A DNA stretch of 64,000 nucleotides from Pristionchus mayeri (lineage: Eukaryota > Nematoda > Chromadorea > Rhabditida > Neodiplogasteridae): positions 40,304,901 through 40,368,900 of the forward strand of contig BTRK01000006.1 in the NCBI GenBank assembly GCA_036245805.1, in the 5' to 3' direction. Every line of letters begins with the position of its first letter. Position 1 is the stretch's first letter. Both the position numbers and the translations under genes were made by a program. The notes under the pieces are model-generated. The model saw nothing but the letters and a program-made list of their open reading frames with translations, had not been told where the DNA came from and ran no database searches. Positions 10,377 to 22,171 of the stretch are shown piece after piece.

Positions 10377-12026
10377 ATGGCAATGGACGAGGACCGACTT
10401 CGTCTCGCAACAATGCTCGTTCATATTGTTAGTCAATGCAGTTTAAATATTGATTTAAATTTATAATTAAGGTATCATTTATCGGGTTCATCACAAATTT
10501 TATCGCAGTTTTGACAATTATCAAAAGCAACAAAATGCACAGTTCGTTAGTGATTTTTTCCGTTATTGTCGACGGATTGGCATTCAAAGATTTGGAATAC
10601 TTTGTGCGTGTCTCGCTGCAAACAACGCTTCTGTACTACTACTCAACTCATCCTGGTTTGTTTTTATGAAATAATCACGCATATAATTTTCCATATATTG
10701 CTCAATTAGACTGAATTTTTAATTTAAAAATCGCACGCCCATGTAATTTTCTTCAGGTACATGCTCCCAGACTCAGATACGTTTAAAACAGGCTCCTTCG
10801 CAAGCAAATTGGTCGGAATGGTATGATTTATATTTGATTATTTTTAACTAGTCCTGCTGCCCCCCGCCTTCGGCGGGGGCCCCGTCCTAGCGGAGTAGGT
10901 TTCGCAATCACTCGTTTCGCAACTTGTTGACGCGCGATCTCTCTCCCTCCACATTTCGTAATCGTTTCGCAATCCGGACATACGGACAGACACACACAGC
11001 GCTTTATATATAGGTATAGATTTTTGTTATTTTAGATCGGCTTGGCTCTTTTTGTATCAGGACTTCGATTTCACATCTTGATATCTGTCAACCGGCTCGT
11101 TTCTATCGCGTTCCCCTTCGAAACCGCAAAACTAATCACCTCTCAAAGGACATATTTCGCAGTTGTAATAATGCTTACAACTGCGTTCCTTCAAATTTCA
11201 CCGTTTGTACTCGGTATGAATTCTAAATGAGAATTTATAATAGCAAAGTTGCAGTGGAGGAAATCTGGCTGTGCTATGATCGGCACACCATGAGATGGCT
11301 GTTCTCTGATACGGAGACTGGAAAACTTGGCACATTGTAGACTGTTTTTTTAAAAGTTTTCCACACAAGACCTACATTCAGATATCTAGTTAGCATTCCA
11401 AACTTCATCGATTTGGGAATCGTGATGGCTTTTGATGTAATGACTCTTCTATATCTATATTTTGCACACGCTAAGGTAACATACTTGAAGCAAACAGTAC
11501 GTCAGTTCTATACATTCGATACGATCAATTCTCCGGATACTAAGAACACTAATTCAGACCTACCCGGAAGCAGAAATCAATGCAAGACATGCAAATTCGA
11601 CGGCGGCCGAAATTCGACTGTTCAAACAAGTTTGAATTGTTTTGAAAAATAATGATTGATAATGACTATTAAGGCGTTCAGTCAGAGTATCCCCTTACTA
11701 ATTACGTTCACATTCTTTGTATTTCTCACACCACGCCTCGATGACGATTTTGGTAATACATTCGAGATATGCTTATTTCCGGATATGAAAATGGTGAATT
11801 TCAGATAAATTCCTCTCCACAACTCTGATATGGCATTCTGCTCACCTTGTTGATGGGTAATTCGATCTCAGCATTTCTAGGTTTTAATAATTTCATTTTT
11901 AGGCTCATTATCGACCTGTTCAACACTCGTCTTGAATTATTCATCAAAAGACAGCCAGTCGCTACAACTGTAGTACCTACTTCCTCTCTTGTCATGCCCT
12001 CATCTGTTCATCTGACTCAGACATAA
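10377..12026 (+). CDS. Serpentine chemoreceptor, srx-like (10 exons, intact)
   Basis: Exons 10377-10427, 10472-10659, 10757-10820, 11036-11213, 11255-11336, 11382-11475, 11558-11629, 11674-11752, 11805-11856 and 11903-12026 join in one frame of 327 residues, the usual size for nematode srx receptors. TM1 carries FITNFIAVLTIIKS. TM3 has LISVNRLVSIAFPF, the srx form of the NRF motif. The second extracellular loop has CYDRHTMRW. The third inner loop ends EIRLFKQAFSQS. TM7 ends HLVDGLIIDLFN. These match the 7TM_GPCR_Srx pattern. Such receptors act in the membranes of sensory cilia and bind chemical cues. The start could be the ATG at 10377 or the in-frame ATG at 10383. Intron 3 holds a dispersed repeat. 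No frame defect was found. Confidence 0.85.
10848..11025 (+). repeat. Short dispersed element in srx intron 3
   Basis: Its last 80 bases (from ATTTCGTAATCGTTTCGCAA to TTTATATATAGGTATAGAT) align with the minus strand of 20605-20690. Its head is different: a strong GC hairpin, GCCCCCGCC-TTCG-GGCGGGGGC, near 10862-10883. It may be a Helitron-like or SINE-like family. The shared tail defines the family better than any known name. Confidence 0.55.
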
Positions 12027-13913
12027 TTTCGGTCATTGAAGATTGTAAGAAATGAAATAACTCCTTCGCTCTAGTTGAAGTGCTCTCAGAAATCATGCAA
12101 ACATCCACGCCTAGTTTCGAAAAAAATCACAACTATACAGTGCCAGTCCTACGAATATCCCAATAGACAGATAAAAATCGCACAAGATAAGGCCTACTTC
12201 TAATTTCATTTAAATATTGATCTAATGAAATTTGAGGTGACATTTTGAGTAGGGGGACATTCTATGTTTGCCGTAAAAAAGAGGGGGGGGGGGGATTTTG
12301 GGTACCACCCATGAAAGCATACGATTATTATTTTTGATGAAAGAATCACGAACTGACTGAATAAACACATGCAGAAGAACACACGAACTTTCTTATTTTA
12401 AACGACGTTATTATCATTTAAATGCGCCCAATTTGACTTCCGAAAAGCGAGTGTATCAAGTTTGGCCTTCAGAATCTCGAAGATGACGACCGATATCAAA
12501 ATTCTGACAACGCAGTAAGAAAGAGCTGCATTTGACGTACTCTGTACAAAATTTTTTGCCGGGTTCAATAACATTGATTTTTACTGCCGCGAAACTCTTA
12601 AAATAAGCAATTCTCTCGCGATTCGTCTCATATTGTGCTAATGAATTCGCAGTCAAATCAACTTTCTATGATTGCACTAAATGCTCTAGCATTTGGGCTA
12701 TTCGTTTACTGAATATGATTCTCGATTTGTTTCCAGTATCATGCATTTCCAAAAAAAGGATGGAAAGCACAAATTGAAAGTATGCTGCAATATCCCGTAT
12801 CTTCATATGCAGCATATGCATTATGGTCGTTAAATTACTCCCTAAGGGGTGAATTAACCAACTGGCTTATTATCAGCTGATATTACAACCTGCAGATACT
12901 CATCATACTCCCACGGGAAAATACATATAGAAGCTAGAAATATTTATAACTTTACACATCAATCATTATGGATTATGAATCACCTAAAATATGTGAATCA
13001 GCCAGTATCATGTTTATGCATGAAAACGCGACTGGTGAGAGCAGACTTAAAACTTTGTAAACTCGCTACGCCCTTCGCTCGCTACGCCCCGTCAGCAACT
13101 TTTTCGGATCGCCCTCGGCCTCACGAGCCTTTCACAACGTTCCCGCTGCGGGGATGAGAACATGTTAGGGTTGTGAGCAGCACTCTATCCGAAATTGTTG
13201 GCCACTGAACGCTGTTTAGCTAAGGAAATGAATCGCGGTGTTTGGGTGATTTTCAAAGCGAGTTATAGCCGAAAAATGATTATTGCGTCATATTGAATAG
13301 TGCTGGTGCAGCATCAAAATGGGGGAGGAAAGGGGGATGAGCCAGTGTCATCCGACACACTCGGGAATCACAAGAAAAGTGAAACATTAGGGGTCGGAAA
13401 TGAAACGAGTAACAAATCCTAAATCCCAAGTACTCACTCGCCGCGGGATTGTCAGAGGATGGAAGGGAACACCATGATTTTCCCGGGGTGTGCCAAACCC
13501 CTGGCTGCCCTATATCTTCGCGAGCCTGTGGCTGTGCGAAGAACGAGGGATCACAGAAGATAGGAGAAGAAGTAAAGTGGGGGGTGGTGAGGGTCTGCGT
13601 TGTGACGAATGGGTCAATGAAGAACAGTGTTCTTTGTAGACTAACAAGTTGCAGTCACGGAGTGGTTAGGGGTGAATAATACTACGGTTAGATGGAGACA
13701 ATAAATATTTTAAAAAACAAGAAAACGATCCTGATAGATGAGGTAGATGTTATCGAGAGTCCTAGTCCTCTACGCATGTCTCTCGAGATTGTACCTGGCT
13801 GGAAAAAAAACTTGGGACTCTGAAATTTGCTGTCACTGGGCTCAACTGTGTAAAAAATTGGCACACGTGAGTGAAGGACTCGAAGGAGTGAAAGTAAACC
13901 TGTAATAAAAAGG
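12027..13913. other. Intergenic, repeats
   Basis: It holds a G-run near 12283-12294, the continuous copy of the outer repeat (12640-12930) that serves as the empty site for two insertions, and the short CCCCGTCAGCAACT repeat at 13085-13135. I find no convincing exon series. The open frames here are short and lack partners. Confidence 0.5.
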
Positions 13914-13915
13914 TA

Positions 13916-15183
13916 TCAGGTTGGTTCATAAGTCTTTTCCCTTTTCCGCTATTAAATATTTTTGGATTTACGAGCCCTTACGTTCAACCGATTCTCATAT
14001 TGTTCGATGCATTCAGTGAGTGCATCGACACTCTCTTTAGCGCACATAGGGTCAAGCCAATATTATCAGTATTGCTATCACAATGTAAAGCCAAATGATC
14101 CAACGTGCGAAAATAGAGATACTTTTGTTTCAACTTGTGCTCTACGAAAAGCTGACATTTGGCTACTATCATGTCATCATTGTATAGCGTGGCATTCGTA
14201 GTTCTCAAAACACTATTGAACCCCGACACCCCGTGAAGGATGGGGTGAAACTGGTGCGACTTATGAGAATTCAGTTCTGCTTAGCATGACTATAGCGATT
14301 TTAATTCTCCGTATGTTCGAATCTACAGACCTAGGCATCCCAAATCTGCATATTCACGAAGTCACATCTATATTGAGTTTACATTCTAGTTTTGGTGCAT
14401 GTATCAATAGTCCTTGCAAAATCTACACAACTCAATGTTACAACATGGATATTTGGCTATGAAAATGCCCATTTTCGATGCATATTTGTTTTCAGCATTG
14501 GTTGATGATTCGATATTTTAAGGTTAATCGTACAAATTATCTTTCATCTACCATATATTAAAATGGCAAAATTCGACAATGCCTCTTTCATCATGAGATT
14601 GGATCTTTTCGAACCCTCTAAAAATACAATTTTTGACTATTTTTACCGTTTTAAGATTTTTAAAAAAAATGTGTCGCATTGAAAGATGAATAAGGCCTAC
14701 GCTTAAATGTATTTATAACATTGTGCCCCAATAGTGATTGAATGTAGCGCCCCTACATGGGAGCCATTATCTTCTATCTTTGGATCAGGAGTTCCGAGAG
14801 TTTGAGCAGCATCGCACGGCTCATGTTGGAATTTCGACACATGTATTTCGGGATTTCGTGATGTAATCACCTGTTCCTACACACTTTTAGAAAGAGCAAC
14901 TAACGGGCTATCAATTCTTGTAAAAGAACTGTTACCGCAATATTTCTCCACTGGATGATAGTTGATCAAACAAAATGGAAAATTTCAACTGAACAAAATT
15001 TGTAAACAAACGTCAATATTCCGGACAATCTAAAGCCATGATGTAATTCCAATATATGGTTATGAAGTTCGAGCGTACCCTTATATAATGCCTTGGAGTC
15101 AGACAATTCTCTTTTACTGGGACAATTTTAGGTGGGATCGAATTGTGCACCCAAAAAGGGAAAAGACTTATGAACCAACCTAA
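13916..15183. mobile_element. Full-length-sized mariner relic
   Basis: Terminal repeats of about 30 bp (TCAGGTTGGTTCATAAGTCT at the left, TTAGGTTGGTTCATAAGTCT inward from the right) are flanked by TA at 13914-13915 and 15184-15185. The length of 1268 bp is that of an autonomous mariner, but I cannot recognise transposase blocks in any frame, so the inside is badly decayed or unrelated filler. Confidence 0.8.
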
Positions 15184-15409
15184 TAGGTAAATCAAGTCAC
15201 TGGGGTCGATATTTTCCGACCCCTGGAATTTTTTTCGTTTCTATAATGAAAGAGTAGCCTTGGAGAGCAGAGTGTCTCTAACAGATAATCATCAAATCTG
15301 AAAGATTCAGAGAGAGAGGGAAGGAAATAATTGAACTATAGCAGTCTGAGTAGATCATTGGAAGCTGGAACAAAGTGAACACGGCAATCTATTACAGTCT
15401 AGATCGCTT

Positions 15410-15991
15410 CTCATTCTCTTTCGGTAGATACGCCATGGCACGTTTGTTATTGAGAAATCTAAGGCTTCTCTCCTCCTTCCTCTCTTCTCTCCTGATCAAT
15501 ATCTTCATGACGTATGGCAACGCTGAAGAAGATAAAGGGGGAGTGAAGAGAGGAGAATTGAAATGGTGCGAATGAGAGTCATGAGGAAGGTGGAATACGA
15601 TTGCATGCAAATAATCAAGCAAATTAGGAAAGAATATGAGGAGAGATAGTATGAAAATTATATTGTGATCTCATTGCATCCGTTATTCGATTACAGATAA
15701 AGCATTATGTGCAACTTTGGATTTGGCATATTCAATTAAGCTTACTTCTGTGTTTTCACATCTTGATTTATTTCTTCATCGGCTTATCGTTGATCCCCCG
15801 GAGAGGTCAGCTTCTACCCACTGGCCACTAATTAGATTGTAAATACGGGTGCGCACTCATCTTGGAAGCCTCCATAAAAGGGTGGGAGGTTCCGATTTAC
15901 ACCATTCCATCCCAACAAAAGAGTCGAGCAAGTATCTCTCATTCATTAGCTCCTGTGTTGATCGGTACTCCACCCCTCTCTCTCTCTCCTG
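15410..15991 (+). promoter_or_regulatory. Conserved upstream region of copy B
   Basis: This region matches 740-1320 and 28730-29255 closely over its whole length, including the purine-rich AAAGGGGGAGTGAAGAG block, the ATAAAAGGG box near 15872 and the pyrimidine run before the ATG. Such long conservation upstream of all three copies marks the duplicated unit, and parts of it are probably the promoter. Confidence 0.6.
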
Positions 15992-17110
15992 ATGCCTCCT
16001 TTCACGTCGCCTAAGAATTGCGTCGACTCGATGGGACACAAAGGTGAGTCTATCTGACGCGATAAATGAAATTCACCAATTTTCAGTGCCTAATATGGTT
16101 CGCAATCAGTCTATCACGCCTCTCCACAAGCGCGATTCTCCCATTTCGAGTAATAAGAGAAGGAAGGAAATGAAGAGGCTTGTGAAGACAAGGATAGCCA
16201 ATTTAATTGAGGTGAGTACATTTTGCCTTACAACTTCAATTCTTCTATCTCATTTCGTGCGATATATTCAAAAAGTAAATAGTAAAAATGTGTCAATCAA
16301 GTAGAATAATCGTAATGATCCCTTGTAGAAGCACTCCGATCTCCCTACTGCACGTGCTATTCAAGCAGATTGGGAGAGACGGAAAGTAGCTTGGGAAAGA
16401 GAAAGGAAGAGGAAAACGTCGAGAAGGGACGAACTCCGAATCACTCTGGCTGTGGGCGACATTCGATTCAAGGCCCATCAGACTGTGAGTCACTTACCGT
16501 AATCTGACTCGAGTAATGAATGAATTCTGCAACCCCAAAACATGTCGGAGCTGTTAATTACTGTATTAATATACTGCTTCATTAGCCCGAGAAATGCTAG
16601 ATACTACATTTCCAACAAATGATCTCGAGATTTCGATTGTTTATTCCAGATCTCCCGAGCTGAAGTTGAAATCGAGAAATGGAAGAATGAATCTGCATTG
16701 GAAATGCTCGAGATCAACCTGAAGGAGCGAATCGAGTTATTATTGGATTGCATTTATTGGTTAATAATTGCTTACTTATGTAATTATTAAACTAAATTCC
16801 GATATTTTCAGTGAGTTGAAGATGCAGTGCGCGAAGAAATCGGGCCTCGACGTCAGGGAGATCAAAGAAGATCACAGAATGAAGAAGAGAGAAGAAAGGT
16901 GAGAATCATAGGATGAAATTCGGGTCACCGTTTCGTTCTTACGGGAATTTGGCAAATTTCTGGCGGAATTGAGTGAAATGATTGAAGAGTGTCTTTTTGC
17001 AGTTCAATGAGCTAATATATTTCAGCGAAGCGAAACTCCGAATGGAATCGGAGCCAGATGAGAGTATGGATGACGAACTATTCGCTTTCTTGAATGGAGA
17101 AGATGATTGA
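15992..17110 (+). CDS. Unrecognised charged protein, multicopy family, copy B
   Basis: Exons 15992-16043, 16087-16211, 16329-16484, 16650-16735, 16812-16898 and 17026-17110 give 196 residues. The sequence is close to copy A, with the same basic patch (SSNKRRKEMKR) and acidic tail (ESMDDELFAFLNGEDD). Compared with A and C, six bases at the end of exon 4 (TAGTGA, which include the normal donor) are missing. The nearest GT (16736, GTTATT) restores the phase exactly, replacing residues EY by D, so the gene can still be read if that weak donor works. Function unknown. Confidence 0.65.
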
Positions 17111-17209
17111 ATGTAATGTCAATGTCAATTGTATTATTTTTAATATTGTTCCATTATTATTTGATCGTTTGATAAAATATATTGATTGTAAACTGAATCT
17201 ACTTAATTC

Positions 17210-17640
17210 AGAGCCTGAAAGACAAGTGATACTATCTATCGTTAATTAATTTGAGAAGTTTTCATATAGAAAACTATTTCTGAAGTTTACTCACAACATG
17301 TAATGTACAATTATAGAATTAAATATATTACAATAGATACCCTTAAAATCACGTAGATGATTGCTTCACCTCCTATGAATTGAGCCAGCAGAGACAGGAC
17401 ATGTAGATAAATGCTCGATATTTGGGAATCGATAACTGGGCCTCTTGCACTGTCAATGGTTTACCAACGCAGACGGAATCTGGAATGGCAGATCCTCATC
17501 ATTATCTCTCTCCAAAAACTTACAGATCATAATCAATTCTAAATATTATTTCTTGCTTAGCTGAATGCTAAGTATTTGCACTCTCCATTAAGGGCAGAAG
17601 TAGAGATGATTTATGCATCTGAAAAGTTAACTTTTGTCGC
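17210..17640. repeat. Downstream block of unit B
   Basis: It is collinear with 3470-3900 behind copy A. It contains the second copy of the candidate tiny spliced frame (17373-17530, minus). The match is cut at about 17640, where a different repeat end (TATCACGCCTCTCACGAGAG at 17653) begins. Confidence 0.7.
17373..17530 (-). CDS. Candidate tiny two-exon gene, convergent with copy B
   Basis: It is the equivalent of 3664-3820. ATG is at 17530, with seven coding bases, a GTAAGT donor, a 44-base intron, an acceptor CATTCCAG and a 107-base exon that ends in TAG at 17373-17375. It keeps VGKPLTVQEA and PKYRAF. The frame, length and stop are conserved between the two units, yet most base changes alter residues, so selection for protein is not clear. 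Confidence 0.3.
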
Positions 17641-17654
17641 AAACCAACTCGAAT

Positions 17655-18540
17655 ATCACGCCTCTCACGAGAGAATCAGGACAACCTGGTACAATCTAAA
17701 AAGTCGATTTTGAGGTTTTGGCAGTTCTTGGGGTAATCAATGGTTCTGAATCCGATTCCGGGTCGATGTGCAGCCCATCTCCATCGGCAACTGCAGCAGC
17801 TTGCTGCAGAGATTTGAAACTTTGTATTTCGATGTTCTGAAAATGACTTCAAATTTCTTCGAGCTGGCTGAAATTTGGCATGTAGGCATAAATTATGACC
17901 TACTTTCACTATTCGGACTATTAGGCCGCACATTAGGTGATCAAATTTCAGATATTCTTTGCATGACATTCAGAAAGGAGTAAATGAGAGGAATCGCGAG
18001 AGAATCGACCATTTGGGGGGGGGGGGGGGCTCCGCGGCAGTAGAATTCAAGTTGGTCCTACCTGGCTGAAATTTTGCCTAGATATACTTCGAATGATGCT
18101 CTTTCAAACTGCGTCGTCAGAATTTCGATAACTGTCGCCATCTTCGTGATTCAGAAGGCCAAACTTGGCAATATCACTTTTCAGGGGTCAAATCGCGCTC
18201 ACTTAAATGATCATATCTCCGTTTAAAATAAAGATAAGGCCGTTCTTTGTTTCAAATGAAAGATACCATCATGCTCTACAAGATTATGTCATCATTCCAG
18301 GCCCACATCCTGGTGCGGCGCGGTCGGGGACACCAAAATTGACGTAACTTTGGAGATTCAGAAAGGAGTATTTGACATCATATCTGACAAGCACTCGAAA
18401 CGTTGCCAATTTGTTGACTGAATACTTCGTAAGCAAATTCACTGATGCCAAAACTGTAAGAAGAAAGGGCAGCTGACTGAAATATAGGCATTGATTCAAA
18501 AGAAGTTCCACTCTGTCTGTTCAGTTTATTTTCATTAGTT
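17655..18540. repeat. Repeat mosaic with a duplicated coding-like block
   Basis: The left end is the 24-bp terminus of the TA-flanked foldback family found at 32766-33800, but no partner end was found. A G-run is at 18017-18029. Positions 18355-18535 are nearly identical to 22728-22966, except that about 60 bases present there are missing here. The minus strand of this block reads open (SMPIFQSAALSSYSFGISEF), so it may be a fragment of a gene. I do not recognise it. Confidence 0.5.
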
Positions 18541-18748
18541 ATGAGGATGCAATTGATGAAGATGCTAAATTGATTTTGTACACTAATAACATTTCTAAAA
18601 GTCTCTTTATAGTTCATGGTCGCAATTCATATTCACTAGTGAAGTACAATTTTACTTTTGATAAAGGTTAGGGACATTCGAAGCACATCTATAGAATAGT
18701 CGAAATATTTGCAAATATTTGTGTAAATGTTGTCGAAATTCGTATAAT

Positions 18749-20309
18749 TTAGCAGAACTGGACGCGATAGGTGGGGCTTGGAGTGTGATTTCCTCTGCAG
18801 AAGAATGTCGAAGTCTGATCATCGTAAGCGTAGGCATATGCCTTTGGGCAAGCATCCTGAGAAGAAGATGTATTCATGCGTTTGTATGAAACTCATGTTA
18901 TGTTTGCTCATGTGTATTTTGACATTTTTGAGAATAATTGTTCAGATTTACCAATGCCACTTTTTCCAAGTCACTGAGAATTGGCTAACATTATAATGGG
19001 TACCTTGAAGATAGCGGGGTAGTTCTTGCGCCAGTTCGAGGACTTGCAAGTGTGGGGTTGGTTGTGCGCCCCGCGGCAGCAATATTCATCAGTGTTGAAG
19101 GCGAGGCAGGCACTCTTGCATCCGACAGTCTGCAAATAGTGTAAATATTAACATATTGATAAACAATTAAACATTGTCTAGATAAAAAACATATTTTTAA
19201 GCTATTTTTTATTTTTAAGCTTACCCTTCCGTTCTTGACGACTCTCAACTCGCTCGGGCAGATGGCGTTGTTGTTGAGATCCTTGAAGCAGCCCCCGGCC
19301 CTCTTGCAGTCATACTGGCCGCCGTTCGTATTGTAGGTGCCCTGAAAGCGGGGTTGTCGTTTCGATGACGTCATGCATGGAACTAGGCCAGATTAGATCC
19401 GAAGGCACGTTACAAACTGGATGAAAACGAAAAAAAAGGTATGCCAATTAAGTTGGGTAAACTGGACAATTATACCTTTTGTGTTTCTCATTTAATCGGT
19501 TACACAGTATCAAAAACTTTAGCTGCCCACCTCGACGACGTCAATCAGCACGGGCAGATTGTAGCCGTCGACCATGGAGACGTCGTAGTAGTCCTGACCG
19601 CCGTGACCGTTGAGGGTGAACTCGGCGAGGGAGACCGGCGGCTGACCGCCCCGCCCCTCGCACTGCAGCTTGTTCTGAAATGATCGTTTACCACAACGAC
19701 ATCGGACGGCCCAAATACTAGTATTGTTTGCACAAATATGTCGAATTCGTATTGTAACAGTAGAATAATTATAGCTGCTGATAGCACGATGGTGACGGTG
19801 TGCGATAACTATTGATGCAAGGTGACAGAGTCACTTACTCCGCAGAATCCTGTATCACAGTTGAAATTGCCGTCGCAACCCGTTCTCGCCCAGATTCTGC
19901 CCGCAGTCCAGCCATTAGGCACGCCCACTCTCTTCGTCTATAGAGGAACAAGTTAAAATACTCGATGATTACTATGTAGATTTTAAATAGAATTGATTAG
20001 GATATGATCTCGCCTGTCCTGCTGCCAGATAGAATCCGCCTCCCTCGATCTGTGCTCCCTGGCCCTGGATGCCCGGCCACACCGGGAACGGGCATTTGTT
20101 GTATACCTGAGAAGATCGAGCTTAGTCAGTACTCAAGTAATATTAGACGATTGCAGAGCTCAGACCAAGTGCGGGGAAAGGGTGAAATGAATAGCGTCGT
20201 CGATCCATCCTCAGTGTTCCAGAATCCTCACCTCGATGCAAGCCTGGCCATGGCCGCAGTCGGCAGCGGCGAGCGCAGCAGCAGTAGAGAGAACCAAGAG
20301 AGAAATCAT
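18749..20309 (-). CDS. Secreted thaumatin-like protein (7 exons)
   Basis: Minus-strand exons 20232-20309, 20014-20106, 19839-19937, 19531-19674, 19225-19341, 19004-19129 and 18749-18856 join to 254 residues, the normal size for this family. The first about 16 residues are a signal peptide (MISLLVLSTAAALAAA). Family marks are GGGFYLAAGQTKRVGVPNGW, GRIWARTGCDG, PPVSLAEFTLNG and DYYDVSMVDGYNLPV. Further marks are the CLAFNTDEYCC block and the end YAYAYDDQTSTFFC. About 18 cysteines fit the disulfide-rich fold. In plants such proteins bind or cleave fungal wall glucans. In nematodes they are linked to defence against microbes, an inference here. Six introns look normal except intron 2, which starts with GC. 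The start was chosen because the upstream ATG at 20322 is out of frame. Confidence 0.92.
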
Positions 20310-20340
20310 CTTGGCGATGCATCTTCCCTCTCACTCTTCC

Positions 20341-20348
20341 CTTTTATA
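20341..20348 (-). promoter_or_regulatory. TATA box of the thaumatin-like gene
   Basis: TATAAAAG on the minus strand lies 32 bases upstream of the ATG, so the leader must be very short, or the transcript is trimmed by trans-splicing. The position is normal for a strongly expressed nematode gene. Confidence 0.6.
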
Positions 20349-20594
20349 CTGAAGTGAGTGCGTGAGTAGAAGAAGGTCAGAGACCGCAACGACTTCTGTT
20401 CAGGCATATGATAGACGAGAGGGTGAGAGGACAGAGACTAACAGAGATATCACAAACAACGATGAGTAAGCGTTTCTCTCTTTCTTTTAAGCGCATATCG
20501 CGGCAAGCAGCCAGCCCGAAAGATCAATCTGCAGATTAAAAAGTTATGAAAGTTATTTCAATCGCATCATTAATTAATTTTGGCAAAATAAATT

Positions 20595-20830
20595 ATCATA
20601 GATCTATGCCTATATATAAAACGCAGTGTATGTGTATCGTGTATGACCGGATTTCGAAACGATTTCGAAACAGGGAGGGAAATGGTCTGGTTCAACCAGC
20701 TGCAGTACTACCGGAAAAGTAAGACTGAATCTTGCAGAGGAGCTCAACATTTCAATGGACATAAATGATTTGAACCATCGATCACGTGTCACATGCTCTA
20801 GCCACTGAGTTATAACCCGTGCCCTCTTAC
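20595..20830 (-). repeat. Candidate tRNA-derived SINE
   Basis: Read on the minus strand, the head (about 20825-20765) has A-box-like TAACTCAGTGG and B-box-like GGTTCAAATC at tRNA spacing, without a good cloverleaf. The tail runs to TTTATATATAGGCATAGAT near 20605. The tail aligns with the srx intron repeat (10945-11025), so this is a dispersed family. A polymerase III promoter head plus a shared tail is the SINE plan. Confidence 0.5.
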
Positions 20831-21014
20831 TCTCTCATCCCGTGCGATGTTCTACGGATATCGGGACTAGGAAGTGGCTGACTCAACGTTGTTTGTGAAA
20901 CATTTGGCTCACTTTGAACTTTCACCGCTCAGCTATCATACACCTTTACAGCAGACATGGTGGATTCTAAACTTCTTCTAGTCACGCGCTCACATTTGGA
21001 TAAAATTTGGTCTA

Positions 21015-21925
21015 TTAGGTTGTTGCAAAAGTCTTGCGGTTTTTTTATATTTTGCCTTCCATCTTACTTTCAGTTTGACTGATGAACTTCCGAATATTGA
21101 TTACTAATGAGGCCTTGTATACTCTTTCATATGCGCACCGTATCAGCATTGCCCAATCGGGGAGGCAAGAACAGGACAAAGTTAAAATTGCGAAAATTTA
21201 TCCATCGAAAACGACACATTTCTCAATATTCTGTTTCCTCTGAAGCATGAATGCTCAATTCCTGGTGGTTATATGAAGCTCCAATCTTTATCCTATACAT
21301 ACTTTTTCTCATGGGTGATGGAAGTTGCATCCTTTCGAGGAATGCATTGAACTGTAAATGACTGCATTTTGCATTTTTATGTTGATTTCGCATATTTTTG
21401 AAAAATTAGAAATTCAAATTTTCTAAAACGAGAAAGATGCAGGCGCCAATATTTTTTCTGTGTATGAAGCCTCTTGGTGGGTGAATAAAGCGCACTCATA
21501 GTGGAGCCTATAGCCTGGTCGTCGATGCAAAAAATCTGAACAAGTTTCATGTAACCAGAATCGACAGCATTTTTTCAATAGCATGAAATTCGGTCCAATC
21601 TTTATCGAGACACAGTTGAAACATATTTTCGGAAAGGGTATACGAGAGACTTCCCAGACATCAGTATGGGCACGTTTCGTGAATTTTGCCAGCAAATATC
21701 TAGTAAAATAGATTTAATGCAAAATTTTGAGAATCAATTGTTATTGTGTTCATCATAATTTATCGCGTTGATCGCAATATCGGATTGATTGAAATGTACG
21801 GATGTAAAGTACAAACATACCTCTAAACACTGCTATGTTTGTTAGTCATTGTGATTTGTGACAAAAGAATTATGATAGTTCAAAGTACGGACACAAAAAA
21901 CCGCAAGACTTTTGCACCAACCTGA
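21015..21925. mobile_element. Non-autonomous mariner-type element
   Basis: The 911-bp element is flanked by TA (21013-21014 and 21926-21927), with terminal repeats TTAGGTTGTTGCAAAAGTCT and TCAGGTTGGTGCAAAAGTCT, each continuing into TGCGGTTTTTT. It has no transposase frame. The inverted, diverged second copy lies at 23254-26021 and carries a LINE. Confidence 0.85.
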
Positions 21926-22171
21926 TATTATAAATTTTATCGGGCTCACAACCACCCCAGACGTGTCTTTCCTCGTTATTTTCAAGGTGCCTGCCCTACT
22001 GTTTTCGATTTTTCAAGAAATTAGAAAACATTGCCTCGACGAATGAACTGTTTATCTGCTCACTGCTAATTCAAAGTGTGCATGGAGACTGTAAAAGGAA
22101 CAAGATTGAATGCATACTACAGTATGATCCGCGGAATTCTTCTTAGGACAAGGAAAACATGACATAATAGT

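Noticed and set aside
18778..18996. Plus-strand open frame with a Cys-rich look
   Set aside because: It is the antisense shadow of the last thaumatin-like exon (18749-18856) and its intron.
20004..20357. 117-codon plus-strand open frame
   Set aside because: It is antisense to exons 1 and 2 of the thaumatin-like gene.
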